NCBI GenBank assembly: GCA_963715565.1
Contig: OY970256.1
Coordinates: forward strand, 2,666,001-2,730,000
Direction of reading: 5' to 3'
DNA length: 64,000 bases
From: JACVRN01 sp963715565
GTDB taxonomy: Bacteria > Acidobacteriota > Blastocatellia > Pyrinomonadales > Pyrinomonadaceae
Shown here: positions 18,301 through 25,042 of the stretch, one piece after another
Position numbering within the stretch: the first letter of the stretch is position 1
How the letters are laid out: the number at the start of each line of letters is the position of its first letter
Notes under the pieces: model-generated
Database searches by the model: none
Seen by the model: the letters and a program-made list of their open reading frames with translations, nothing else
What the model was told of the DNA's origin: nothing
Position numbers and translations under genes: made by a program

Positions 18301-18850
18301 GCCCTTCCGTGAGCAGGCGCTCGGCGCGGGCGCGGTCTCTGTCCGCGGAGGTCGGCTCGCGCGGCTGTTCAAATTTAATCTGATATCTACCGGGCGGCGA
18401 CCACTGATTCCCTGAGCCTATCTCCAACACGTAGTCGCCCGCCGCCTCTGCGATGGTCGAGACGAACTCCGGCCCGTACTTCCCGTTCGGGTTGTCGCTC
18501 TCCATGATTAACCGGCGTTGGGGGTCAAACAATTTGACTCTTAAATCTATTCCCTGCTGCTCGACCAGAACGTGTGCATACTGTCCGGGACCGACGGCTA
18601 GACGGTAGGCGTGCATCTCGCCGCCCGCACACTCTCTGTTGACTGTCTCACCGGGTTTGAGAAAGGGAGCGGCTGTGTTGTCCTGAACGGATTGCTCGGG
18701 CAGCGCGTAGGCGCTTGCCAATACCTGTTCGTAGCGGCCCGCGAAGGCGGTCTCAATCCAGCAAAGCTTTGCCGCGACCACCAGGAGTGAAGACAGGACG
18801 ACGAGCCAGAGCCATCTCTGGCGTGTCGCAAAAGAGGATAGAAGTCTCAT
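15317..18850 (-). CDS. TPR-repeat CHAT-domain protein (caspase-like protease)
   Basis: A 1177-residue protein. An N-terminal membrane or signal helix (WLWLVVLSSLLVVAAKLCW, about 14-32) is followed by a beta domain resembling the bacterial pre-peptidase C-terminal domain (about 62-165), roughly a dozen TPR repeats (about 180-640), a coiled coil, and a CHAT domain (about 830-1177). The catalytic dyad is visible as His in RIVHFATHS (about 1039) and Cys in VVLSACRTGVG (about 1087), followed by the family signature AGTSRVVASLW. CHAT proteins are cysteine peptidases related to caspase and separase. It is the upstream member of the sigma/anti-sigma cassette, facing the periplasm or cytoplasm depending on helix cleavage. 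Its target is unknown. Confidence 0.93.
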   Translation of the reverse strand: MRLLSSFATRQRWLWLVVLSSLLVVAAKLCWIETAFAGRYEQVLASAYALPEQSVQDNTAAPFLKPGETVNRECAGGEMHAYRLAVGPGQYAHVLVEQQGIDLRVKLFDPQRRLIMESDNPNGKYGPEFVSTIAEAAGDYVLEIGSGNQWSPPGRYQIKFEQPREPTSADRDRARAERLLTEGQGLVSRGGEHLDKALELYTQALPLWKNLEVRQGEAYTRANLGSLYRRKGKDFLQDALDNFEQARLLLARIGDTAGQAYVLNERGAAQRDLGDPLKALPDYEVALKLRQGAGDKWGQAQLLNNIGLIYSRGARQQTQAAGYYEQALSLWREARDAYQEANTLNNLAGALDELGQSQTALDYYTQALRIWQGLDINNKDIAAKLVVAHNNIGKIYDTWGESEEARKHYSDALLLAKDNPNGTAQTLENFGMYYADLGDGQSALKMFEESLRLRKEVLKTPRGIAVSLNNMGYAYNVLGDYNQALENYKQALKLYTETNEKHGRAYTLIVMGAAYYRLGDFQSALECYRQASEIEATLLSASKQLQDPRTQALVFTKLGQTYTALGRLQEAADSYQQALPLWQQVAERRGEAQTFYGLAVVARARNNLDDAREKIEKAVDIVESLRTRVTSQQLRISYLARQQDYYELDVDVRMQLYRRTGAEEHLAAALLANEKSRARSLLDTLAEARVQIDGGASAALVEEKRSLERQINDNAEKLVVLRGKNFKADADAVEVNLNKLVARYDAVQAGIKKQNPASAITAQGRPLSLKEIQQSLDDDTVMLEYALGGERSYVCVVTRRTATAAQLPGRAEIEKLARPVRDMLTETDYRKRLAEAQAQYWQSASALSDKIVGPVAAQLGTKKLLVIPDGLLHFIPFAALPEPVVQGKDGALARYNHSREDSGPVTLGNKHEIVYEQSASVITLLRELPRKPAPKEVIVLADPVFDSRDRRVQQSGKPGNAETAKLMRSEVVDRLLKDVGETGDQLPRLRSSLDEAKEIVSMAAPGKATMLVGFQANRSTATSNELSRYRIVHFATHSVLNDSHPEFSGIVLSLVDEQGRSQNGFLRLQDIYNLSLPVDMVVLSACRTGVGKEVRGEGIISLTRGFMSAGTSRVVASLWKVDDDATADLMKRFYRKILKEGISPPAALKAAQEEVRAQKLWRSPYYWAGFVLQGEWR

Positions 18851-19168
18851 CGGATGCTCCGGATATGCCCTGGGCTTTGTAAAGCGCGGTCTTGACCTTT
18901 CTGGCCGAAGTCAAAGATAGGAAATGCGCCCGTGCTCGATTTGCCCCCTGAAAAAAAGTTACGGCAAGCGCTGCTTAATATTCGTTGATAGCCTGCTGCT
19001 GCCGGATGGGGAGCATTGCTGCTTCATGGCAAGCAGAAGCGACGCATTACACGTCAAGAGCGTGTAATGCGTCGTGTCATCACTTTCCGTGATACAGGGC
19101 CGGAAGGTGGTCTGCCTTGTAATAACTCAACAACTCGGACTCATTATACCGGAGTCCGCCGGGGCAGC
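18851..19168. other. Intergenic region with a perfect hairpin
   Basis: 318 bp upstream of the CHAT gene and downstream of the 146-residue protein gene. A hairpin with 14-bp arms (19040-19053 and 19061-19074, GACGCATTACACG inside the left arm) and a 7-base loop lies 95 bp beyond the stop at 19169. It has no T-run. No gene was seen. Confidence 0.6.
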
Positions 19169-19609
19169 TTAATAGGCTTGGCTTGCGTCTCCGGTTTTAT
19201 TCTGTCCCTGCTCTTCACCCTGCTCATCTTCGGAAGGAGGCGGGCCGGGCGAGCCTTCCTTGGACGATTCCCATGTTCCGGAATCGCCTTCGCCGGGATG
19301 GCCGTTCTGGCTTTCGACAATGAACGTGCCACCGCTAATTTTGTTGACCTTAACTTCTCCATCCAAATACCTGAACGTATTATTACCTTCCGGGCGCTCG
19401 AAACTGAGAACGTGTTTCGAGCCATGTTTGCACTTGCCCTTGATATTGCCCCCTGAATTGTGATGCTTGCCGCTGATGTTACCTTGACCATCCTCATTCG
19501 CGATGGTGTTGACGCCATCAGCCACCTGGAGAGGGGGATCCACTGCTTCGCCGTCCTTGAACGAATAAAACAGCGTCGTCTCCCAGGCACCATTACATTC
19601 CTTAGCCAT
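19169..19609 (-). CDS. Hypothetical protein, Gly/Asn-rich
   Basis: A 146-residue protein without signal peptide or membrane helix. It begins MAKECNGAWETTLFYSFKDG and contains GNISGKHHNSGGNIKGKCKHG (about 50-70), then LSFERPEGNNTFRYLDGEV and a Pro/Glu/Ser tail. The alternation of short strands and Gly/Asn turns suggests an all-beta fold. AGGAGG lies 5 bp before ATG 19609, one of the best ribosome binding sites in the window, which supports expression. No family recognised. Confidence 0.6.
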   Translation of the reverse strand: MAKECNGAWETTLFYSFKDGEAVDPPLQVADGVNTIANEDGQGNISGKHHNSGGNIKGKCKHGSKHVLSFERPEGNNTFRYLDGEVKVNKISGGTFIVESQNGHPGEGDSGTWESSKEGSPGPPPSEDEQGEEQGQNKTGDASQAY

Positions 19610-20083
19610 CTCGTCCTCCTTTATCGGCCCGGTTGCGGCCAAAGCTCCGGGTCTGGTTTCAGGTCTCGTAAATGAACGGCATCAGAGCATATCATGTTCT
19701 CCCCTTCAGAAATCATGCCGTTCGCTCAAACGCTCGGAGCGATGCGTTTATCATGTCGCTTCGGCATTATTTATTTTGAGCCGGACAGGTGAAGGTATTA
19801 GCCGCCGGGTCGCACAAGTTTGTAGACACTTGCCCCAACCGGCAACCTGAGAACGGATGAGCAGCGCCAGCACGGGCCGCTCTCCCTGCCCGGCATTCAA
19901 GTGATGCTTTGCTACTTAGTTATGACGGCAGCGGGCAAAATGTTTCACCCGTAAATTTTGTCTGGGAAGTGCGCGAAAGAATTTTCAAAATCGTTGCCGC
20001 AGAGGTGCACACGTTGAAGATCGTCTGCCCGACATCGGCGCGTTTGCCGATAACTTCCGGCTCGGTTATAATTTCGCTTCTAT
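19610..20083. other. Intergenic region before tRNA-Met, no gene seen
   Basis: 474 bp between the orphan protein start and the tRNA. I see no convincing reading frame, repeat or RNA other than the tRNA itself. It should hold the promoters of both flanking genes, but I could not single out boxes. Confidence 0.5.
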
Positions 20084-20157
20084 GGCGGGGTAGCTCAGCT
20101 GGTTAGAGCGTGAGATTCATAACCTCAAGGCCGGGAGTTCAAGTCTCCCCCCCGCTA
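20084..20157 (+). tRNA. tRNA-Met (anticodon CAT)
   Basis: A 74-base cloverleaf: acceptor GGCGGGG pairs with CCCCGCT (first pair G-T) plus discriminator A; D stem GCTC/GAGC; anticodon arm TGAGA-TTCATAA-CCTCA with CAT at the centre and one A-C mismatch at the loop closure; T arm GGGAG-TTCAAGT-CTCCC. The anticodon stem lacks the three G-C pairs of initiator tRNA, so it is an elongator Met tRNA. A lysidine-modified Ile2 tRNA cannot be excluded. CCA is not encoded. Its 3' half is overlapped on the other strand by the end of an endonuclease gene. Confidence 0.92.
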
Positions 20158-20581
20158 TTTCCCTTAATTCTGCAATGTGCTTATTCCAACAATAGTCTTT
20201 GGCCCACCGGATATATTTTTCCTGCTTATTTAGAGTGGGCTCAATTCTTAGTGATGCCGACCCCTTCGCGGCCTCAAAAGACATTCCGTATAGCTCATTC
20301 AACTGTGGACAGTAAATAGCAAAATAATCTACCTCGCCTTTTTTGTACCTTCTCATTGTCCGATCATAGTTCGCATTTCTTCTCCTCGTCCTGCACTGTA
20401 TGCAACCTTTCCCGAAAGTGGCGGTCTTAACCTGCACTTTCACAATCCGAGTGCCTGTATCAACAGCCAGATCATAAGGCCCGCCCGTCCCGAATGGAAT
20501 GCAGACCCTAAATCCAGCTTTGATATAGTTGCCGAGCACAATACCTTCCGCCTCATTCCCGATATCAAATGTGGTTCGCAT
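20117..20581 (-). CDS. PD-(D/E)XK endonuclease, homing-endonuclease-like
   Basis: A 154-residue protein. FDIGNEAEGIVLGNYIKAGF, then PFGTGGPYDLAVDTG and IVKVQVKTATF give the E...D...QxK core of the nuclease fold (Asp about residue 37, Lys about 53). This resembles the PDDEXK_5 (PF11645) group that includes I-SspI, encoded in a cyanobacterial tRNA-fMet group I intron. CIQCRTRRRN follows, possibly DNA-contacting. The last twelve residues, AGGRLELPALRL, and the stop are read from the antisense strand of the adjacent tRNA-Met gene. No intron is visible in the tRNA. It may be a remnant of a mobile element or a free-standing nuclease. Confidence 0.7.
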   Translation of the reverse strand: MRTTFDIGNEAEGIVLGNYIKAGFRVCIPFGTGGPYDLAVDTGTRIVKVQVKTATFGKGCIQCRTRRRNANYDRTMRRYKKGEVDYFAIYCPQLNELYGMSFEAAKGSASLRIEPTLNKQEKYIRWAKDYCWNKHIAELREIAGGRLELPALRL

Positions 20582-20805
20582 TTGCAGCTCCTTCCATTTT
20601 ATCGGCGCATTATTGTTCTTAGATTACGGCTTGAAGATGGTTAATGAGGCAGCAACATTATAATACAGGCAGCACAAAGGCGATGAGGTTTTTATCCGGT
20701 GTATCACTGCTATAAATTGCTTCCGCCCGTCATGCGGTTTGCCCTTGTGTGTCGCGGGCACGTATTATCTTCGTGCTGATTTTAGACAAAAGAGGTGTGA
20801 GCAGG

Positions 20806-21780
20806 ATGCATGATCTGGTTCATCGCCCGCGACGGTTGAGGCGGCGCGAGCCCTTGCGCGCGCTGGTGCGCGAGGCGCGGCTCGGGCGTGAGGATTTCGT
20901 TCTCCCGTTGTTTGTTTGCGCAGGCGAAAATGTTCGGCGTGAAGTCGCTTCGATGCCCGGAGTCTTTAACCTCTCGGTGGATGAGACGGTGCGCGAAGCC
21001 GAGAGCGCGTTTGAAATGGGAGTGCAAGCACTGCTGCTGTTTGGTCTGCCGGAGACGAAGGATGAGACGGCGACGGGCGCGTACGCCGAAAATGGTATCG
21101 TGCAGCAAGCCACGCGGGCCGTGCGCCGCGCCGTGCCCGAGATGGTCTTGATCGCAGATACCTGTCTCTGCGAGTACACTTCGCACGGCCATTGCGGCGT
21201 GGTGCGAGATGGCGAGGTGCTGAACGACGAATCTTTGCGCCTGCTCGCACGCACGGCAGTCAGTCAGGCCGAAGCAGGCGCGGACATCGTCGCGCCCTCG
21301 GCGATGATGGACGGGCAGGTCGCAAGCATTCGCGAAGGGCTCGATGATGCAGGCTTCGAGCACATAGCCATTATGTCTTACGCTGTGAAGTATGCTTCGG
21401 CCTTTTACGGCCCGTTCCGCGAAGCGGCGGCGTCGGCCCCGGCTTTCGGCGACCGCCGCGCCTACCAGATGGATGCGGCCAACGCGCGCGAGGCTTTGCG
21501 CGAAGCGGAGCTGGATTACGCGGAAGGCGCAGACATGCTGATGGTCAAGCCCGCGACCGTTTATCTGGATGTCCTGCGCGCCGTGCGCGACCGCTTTGAC
21601 CTCCCCTTAGCCGCCTATCACGTCTCGGGCGAGTACGCGATGATTAAGGCGGCAGCCGAGCGCGGCTGGATAGACGAAGAACGCGTCATGCTCGAAACCC
21701 TGACCAGCATCAAACGCGCAGGCGCAGACGTCATCATCACCTACTACGCGCGCGAAGCGGTAAAAGCGTTAAAGGATTGA
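20806..21780 (+). CDS. hemB: Delta-aminolevulinic acid dehydratase (porphobilinogen synthase)
   Basis: A 324-residue cytosolic enzyme that condenses two 5-aminolevulinate molecules to porphobilinogen in heme and corrin synthesis. It has RPRRLRRREPLRALVRE, PLFVCAG, the cysteine-rich zinc site DTCLCEYTSHGHCG (about residues 119-132), DIVAPSAMMDGQV, the Lys in IMSYAVKYASAFYGPFR (about 199) and the Schiff-base Lys in MLMVKPA (about 251). Three Cys in the metal site indicate the zinc-dependent type. ATG 20806 is chosen because it starts the conserved part and follows AGGTG...GCAGG. The TGA stop lies inside the first word of a downstream palindrome. Confidence 0.97.
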   Translation: MHDLVHRPRRLRRREPLRALVREARLGREDFVLPLFVCAGENVRREVASMPGVFNLSVDETVREAESAFEMGVQALLLFGLPETKDETATGAYAENGIVQQATRAVRRAVPEMVLIADTCLCEYTSHGHCGVVRDGEVLNDESLRLLARTAVSQAEAGADIVAPSAMMDGQVASIREGLDDAGFEHIAIMSYAVKYASAFYGPFREAAASAPAFGDRRAYQMDAANAREALREAELDYAEGADMLMVKPATVYLDVLRAVRDRFDLPLAAYHVSGEYAMIKAAAERGWIDEERVMLETLTSIKRAGADVIITYYAREAVKALKD

Positions 21781-21838
21781 TTCATTGATTCATCGGTTCA
21801 TTGAATCAATGAAGAAATGAACCGATGAATCAATTCTT
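21776..21838. repeat. 8-nt-word palindrome between hemB and the GH5 gene
   Basis: Perfect 19-bp arms ATTGATTCATCGGTTCATT (21784-21802) and its reverse complement (21816-21834). The left side has an additional ATTGATTC word that contains the hemB stop TGA. The right side ends 2 bp before the stop of the minus-strand gene. The identical 19-mer occurs again at 61033. Confidence 0.9.
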
Positions 21839-21839
21839 T

Positions 21840-23645
21840 TCATCTTATTTCTATCTCGACAGGTTTCGCGCCGCGTGCGTCGTAGCCTTCGGGCCAGTTG
21901 GAGATGTTGAGGCCGAAGGGATTGTCGGCATCCGGTTTGACGGCGAAGCTGATGTTGAGAGGTTGGCCCCTTGAGGCTCCAAGACGCACGAGCCACGAAT
22001 CAATCTGCCATTCCTGAACGAGCGCCTGCCCCTTTCCCTTCTCCACGGGAACAAGACGCGAGCCGTAATCTCTGCCGTTTATCAAGAGCGTGACGCGCGT
22101 GGAGATTTCCGAAGGCTGTAATCCTTCCACCGGCACGGGCTGGATGTGCGCGCGGACGATGATTTTCGTCACGCTCCGCCAGCCGTCCTCCCGGCGCGGC
22201 ACGATGTAGGTGAAAGAGCCGACGCCGTAACCCCAGATGTAGCCCGCTCCTCGGCCAAGTTTTTCAAAGCGGCCACTCGCGGCCTGCTCGGGCGAAAACC
22301 TGTAGAGCAGCGCTCCGTCAGGCTGCGCGATTCGTTCCGGGATAATGGATGCTTCCGTTTCGGAACGCTTGAAAGCGAACTGCCTCGGGATGAGATGGCG
22401 GCGCTTGTCGAGGAGCACGGGCGGCGGCGGCCAATCGTACTGTAAGGATTTAAAAAGCTGAGCGCCGCGACGAATCTCCGCGCGCACGCGCTCGTCATCC
22501 GGCACGTTGTAGCTAACGTTGTAATCGCGCACGGTATCCGGCGTCCAGCGCCAGAACATCGCGCCGCTCACGCCCGCACGCGCCACGCTCTCGAAATAGG
22601 CCCGGTACCAATCGGTTTGCGAATAGCCTTTGTAACCGTCGGGCGTCATGCCGAACTCGCCGAAGACGAGCGGCTTGCGCACCTCGAACGAAGCGGCGGC
22701 GCGGTTGTCTACAAACTCGCGCAGAGCCTGCGGTGAATCCACGTAGCTGTTGAGGTCGTCGCGCGGGTAGATGTGCACGTCGCAGTAATCTATCGTTGGA
22801 ATGCGATGTTCCGCGAGCCACTCGCGGCGCTCCCACGCCGTGCGATAACCCCACGTGCCGGGCGCGACGAGATGATTGGCATCAAGCGATTTGATAAAGC
22901 GGCTCATCTCCGCGACCCACGCGCGGCGCGCGGGCCAACCCTTCGGCGTGGCCTGCGCCTCGTTCATCAACTCGTAGCCCATGATGACGGGGTCTTCGCT
23001 GTAGAGCGTGCCGGTCACTGTGTTGCGGCGCGTGACTATGCGGCGGACGTGCTCGCGATAAAGGGAGCGCACGCGCTCGTCCGTGTAAAAGAGCATGGCG
23101 CGCTCGACGTTGATGCCGAAGGGCTGTGTGTCGTCTGCGGCGTCCGCCAATCCCGCCCAGCGCAGATAACGCACGACGCCGCCAGTGTCGCGCCACCAGT
23201 TTGTCAAACAAATCTGCACGCGCAGATTATGACGCGCAGCTTCCGCTATGACGCGATCAAGATTGACGAAGGCGTCCTCGTTCCAATCATCAGGGCCGCG
23301 ACGAAAAGGATTAAGACCGAGCCAACTGTTGCGCGCAACGCCCGTTGGTTGTGAATCGTCCGCGCCGCTCTCGCCAAAAGCCCAGAGGCGTATGACGCTC
23401 ACGCCGTCGCGCCCCGCCTCGCGCATGGTGTCCGACATATAGGCGCGTTCTTCCGTGCCGTAGATGACGGCGGCGTTCGCGCCTACAAAACGAAATGGAC
23501 GACCGTTGACAAAGAAGCGTGGGCCTTGTGCGGTGACAAACCCGCGCGGCGCACGCGCACGAGGCGCGCCCAGCTGCGTCGCAAAAAGAAGCGCCGCGCC
23601 CAACAGCAGCAGGGACGCGGCGATGAAAAACTTTCTCTTACCCAT
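21840..23645 (-). CDS. Secreted glycoside hydrolase, GH5 mannanase/cellulase-like
   Basis: A 601-residue protein with a signal peptide (MGKRKFFIAASLLLLGAALL). The mature part opens RFFVNGRPFRFVGANAAVIYG, a start typical of GH5 beta-mannanases (subfamily 7-like). The acid/base Glu is in IMGYELMNEAQ (about residue 229) and the nucleophile Glu in KPLVFGEFGM (about 327); IDYCDVHIYP lies between. Residues about 390-601 form a separate beta-rich domain. It should cleave beta-1,4-linked mannan or glucan outside the cytoplasm. The family is clear, the substrate is not. Confidence 0.85.
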   Translation of the reverse strand: MGKRKFFIAASLLLLGAALLFATQLGAPRARAPRGFVTAQGPRFFVNGRPFRFVGANAAVIYGTEERAYMSDTMREAGRDGVSVIRLWAFGESGADDSQPTGVARNSWLGLNPFRRGPDDWNEDAFVNLDRVIAEAARHNLRVQICLTNWWRDTGGVVRYLRWAGLADAADDTQPFGINVERAMLFYTDERVRSLYREHVRRIVTRRNTVTGTLYSEDPVIMGYELMNEAQATPKGWPARRAWVAEMSRFIKSLDANHLVAPGTWGYRTAWERREWLAEHRIPTIDYCDVHIYPRDDLNSYVDSPQALREFVDNRAAASFEVRKPLVFGEFGMTPDGYKGYSQTDWYRAYFESVARAGVSGAMFWRWTPDTVRDYNVSYNVPDDERVRAEIRRGAQLFKSLQYDWPPPPVLLDKRRHLIPRQFAFKRSETEASIIPERIAQPDGALLYRFSPEQAASGRFEKLGRGAGYIWGYGVGSFTYIVPRREDGWRSVTKIIVRAHIQPVPVEGLQPSEISTRVTLLINGRDYGSRLVPVEKGKGQALVQEWQIDSWLVRLGASRGQPLNISFAVKPDADNPFGLNISNWPEGYDARGAKPVEIEIR

Positions 23646-23700
23646 TTATAAAGAACTCAAAAAAAACTTCCTGAATCAACCGCGCGTGAAAGCCCGCGCT

Positions 23701-24048
23701 TTAACTCGGATCGGTAAGCTTGACGAACCCCATGATGGCGCACACTCCTGCCAGCACGATGAAGAGATTAAAGAAAGCTCCGACGTTGAGGCCCATGTCC
23801 GCATCGCTCACCACGGCAAAGGCGAGCAACAGAAATTGCAGGTGATAAATAATCAGGCACACGGCGCAGAAGGCGAACCAGCGCGTCGAAGGGCCAAAGG
23901 CGCGCGCGCGTTGAAACCCGAGCACGGCGGCTATCAACCATGCCAGCACGCCCGCGATTAAGAGAATCAGTACGACGGGTAAGAAAAAGGTCGGCTGTGT
24001 GCCGCGCGTCTCGGCCTGCGCGAGCATCCAGAATAGAGCCGGAAACAT
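23701..24048 (-). CDS. Small integral membrane protein, function unknown
   Basis: A 115-residue protein with three predicted transmembrane helices (about residues 22-44, 57-78 and 90-110), a short acidic loop VVSDADMG and a terminal LTDPS. FQRARAFGPSTRWFAF separates the first two helices. No family recognised. It lies 52 bp upstream of the GH5 gene on the same strand and could share a transcript. Confidence 0.65.
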   Translation of the reverse strand: MFPALFWMLAQAETRGTQPTFFLPVVLILLIAGVLAWLIAAVLGFQRARAFGPSTRWFAFCAVCLIIYHLQFLLLAFAVVSDADMGLNVGAFFNLFIVLAGVCAIMGFVKLTDPS

Positions 24049-24122
24049 TCCGTTTGTTTCTCCTCGGAAAGGGATGTCCGTAGAACTTTTTGAAGTTCTC
24101 TCCTGACGAAAATAATCAAAAG

Positions 24123-24175
24123 CGCCGTTTGGGCTTTCGGAACAAATGGTCTCGTTCCCGAGAGCGCAAACGGCG
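24123..24175. terminator. Hairpin between two small membrane protein genes
   Basis: Perfect 9-bp outer stem CGCCGTTTG (24123-24131) with 24167-24175, extended inward by an imperfect stem between GGCTTTCGGAAC and GTTCCCGAGAGC. No T-run. It lies downstream of the minus-strand gene at 24310, so a factor-assisted terminator or a stable 3' end is possible. Confidence 0.45.
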
Positions 24176-24309
24176 TCAAGATTTATTCATCACGAGGTTC
24201 GAGAGCCGCCCGGAGCACCAAAAGTCTTGCGACCCACAGGGCGACCCCCAAGCGCTTCGTTCAACACCACTCGTAGATGCAAACTTCCATCGGAGGACAT
24301 CAAAGCAAA

Positions 24310-24528
24310 TTACTGCGTGATGTGAATCTCCTCCTCCTTGTTGACGCGACCGGCGAAAAAGATAACTCCGCAGATGACGGCAACCACTGCGGCCACCCCC
24401 GCCCAAATCGCGTGCATGGTTCCGCTTTGTGCTCCCGGCATTTTGAGGAACACAACGAACTGCCAAACCGCGACGATGGCGGCGGCGATGCCTATAACCA
24501 AACTCAGAATGTCTTTCAGGCTACTCAT
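24310..24528 (-). CDS. Small two-helix membrane protein
   Basis: A 72-residue protein: MSSLKDILSLVIGIAAAIVA, a second helix about residues 36-60 (IWAGVAAVVAVICGVIFFAG) and a charged tail RVNKEEEIHITQ. ATG 24528 has GGAGG 8 bp upstream, which fixes the start. The open frame extends further up but without a site. No family recognised. Confidence 0.65.
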   Translation of the reverse strand: MSSLKDILSLVIGIAAAIVAVWQFVVFLKMPGAQSGTMHAIWAGVAAVVAVICGVIFFAGRVNKEEEIHITQ

Positions 24529-25042
24529 ATATTGAACCTCCGGCGTTCGCTTGAAGATCAAAAATGATGGCTCGTAAAAGCTTCTCGCGCCTGTAATTAA
24601 GCGTCTACATGAGAACCACGTCGGGCAAACACCATCATCCACGAAGGACGACGGCATTTCTCAATTATCTATTTCTGAGGGAGCATGTTACCGCTAAGGA
24701 AGGGTAAAGGTAAAGCGCAAAGATGCAGATTTCCGCAGAGAGGGATAAAGAAAAGCGCGGGGCCAAACCGCTCTTGCCTACTCTGGAAGCCGTTGGAAAG
24801 TGACCTACATCCGTTTAGCTCCGTAGGAGCAGAATGTTTATAGCTTGATTTTCATCATCAAGAATCAAGCTCCGTAGGAGCGGCATGTGCGTCATCCCTG
24901 ACATGACGCTCCTACGGAGCTTGATATGTTTTTGTCACTTGCCAGCTATAAACATCCTCGCTCCTACGGAGCTACAAACAAATTACACCTTCCTCGCCGG
25001 AACTCCTAATGATTTATCGTCGCCGCGTTATCTCCGCACCTT
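24529..25042. other. Intergenic region holding the second GC-rich palindrome cluster
   Basis: 514 bp. Bases 24529-24800 carry the promoter side of the small membrane protein and a weak GCAGAGAGG-type fragment near 24734. Bases 24817-24973 are the palindrome cluster. The remainder runs to the selB stop. No gene was seen. Confidence 0.6.
24817..24973. repeat. Nested GCTCCGTAGGAGC palindrome cluster
   Basis: Four copies of a 12-14-bp palindrome core GCTCCGTAGGAGC are arranged as two nested inverted pairs. The outer pair, AGCTCCGTAGGAGC (24817-24830) followed by AGAATGTTTATAGC, matches the inverted GCTATAAACATCCTC plus core at 24945-24973. The inner pair is a perfect 19-bp inverted repeat, ATCAAGCTCCGTAGGAGCG (24864-24882) with 24907-24925. 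The ATGTTTATAG tag beside the outer cores is the same as at 4990-5298. Confidence 0.9.

Noticed and set aside
20084..20157. Initiator tRNA-fMet
   Set aside because: The anticodon stem lacks the three consecutive G-C pairs of initiators, and the first acceptor pair is G-T rather than the typical C-A mismatch.
24817..24973. Insertion sequence remnant
   Set aside because: No transposase fragment and no target duplication. The units are short palindromes arranged in nested pairs.
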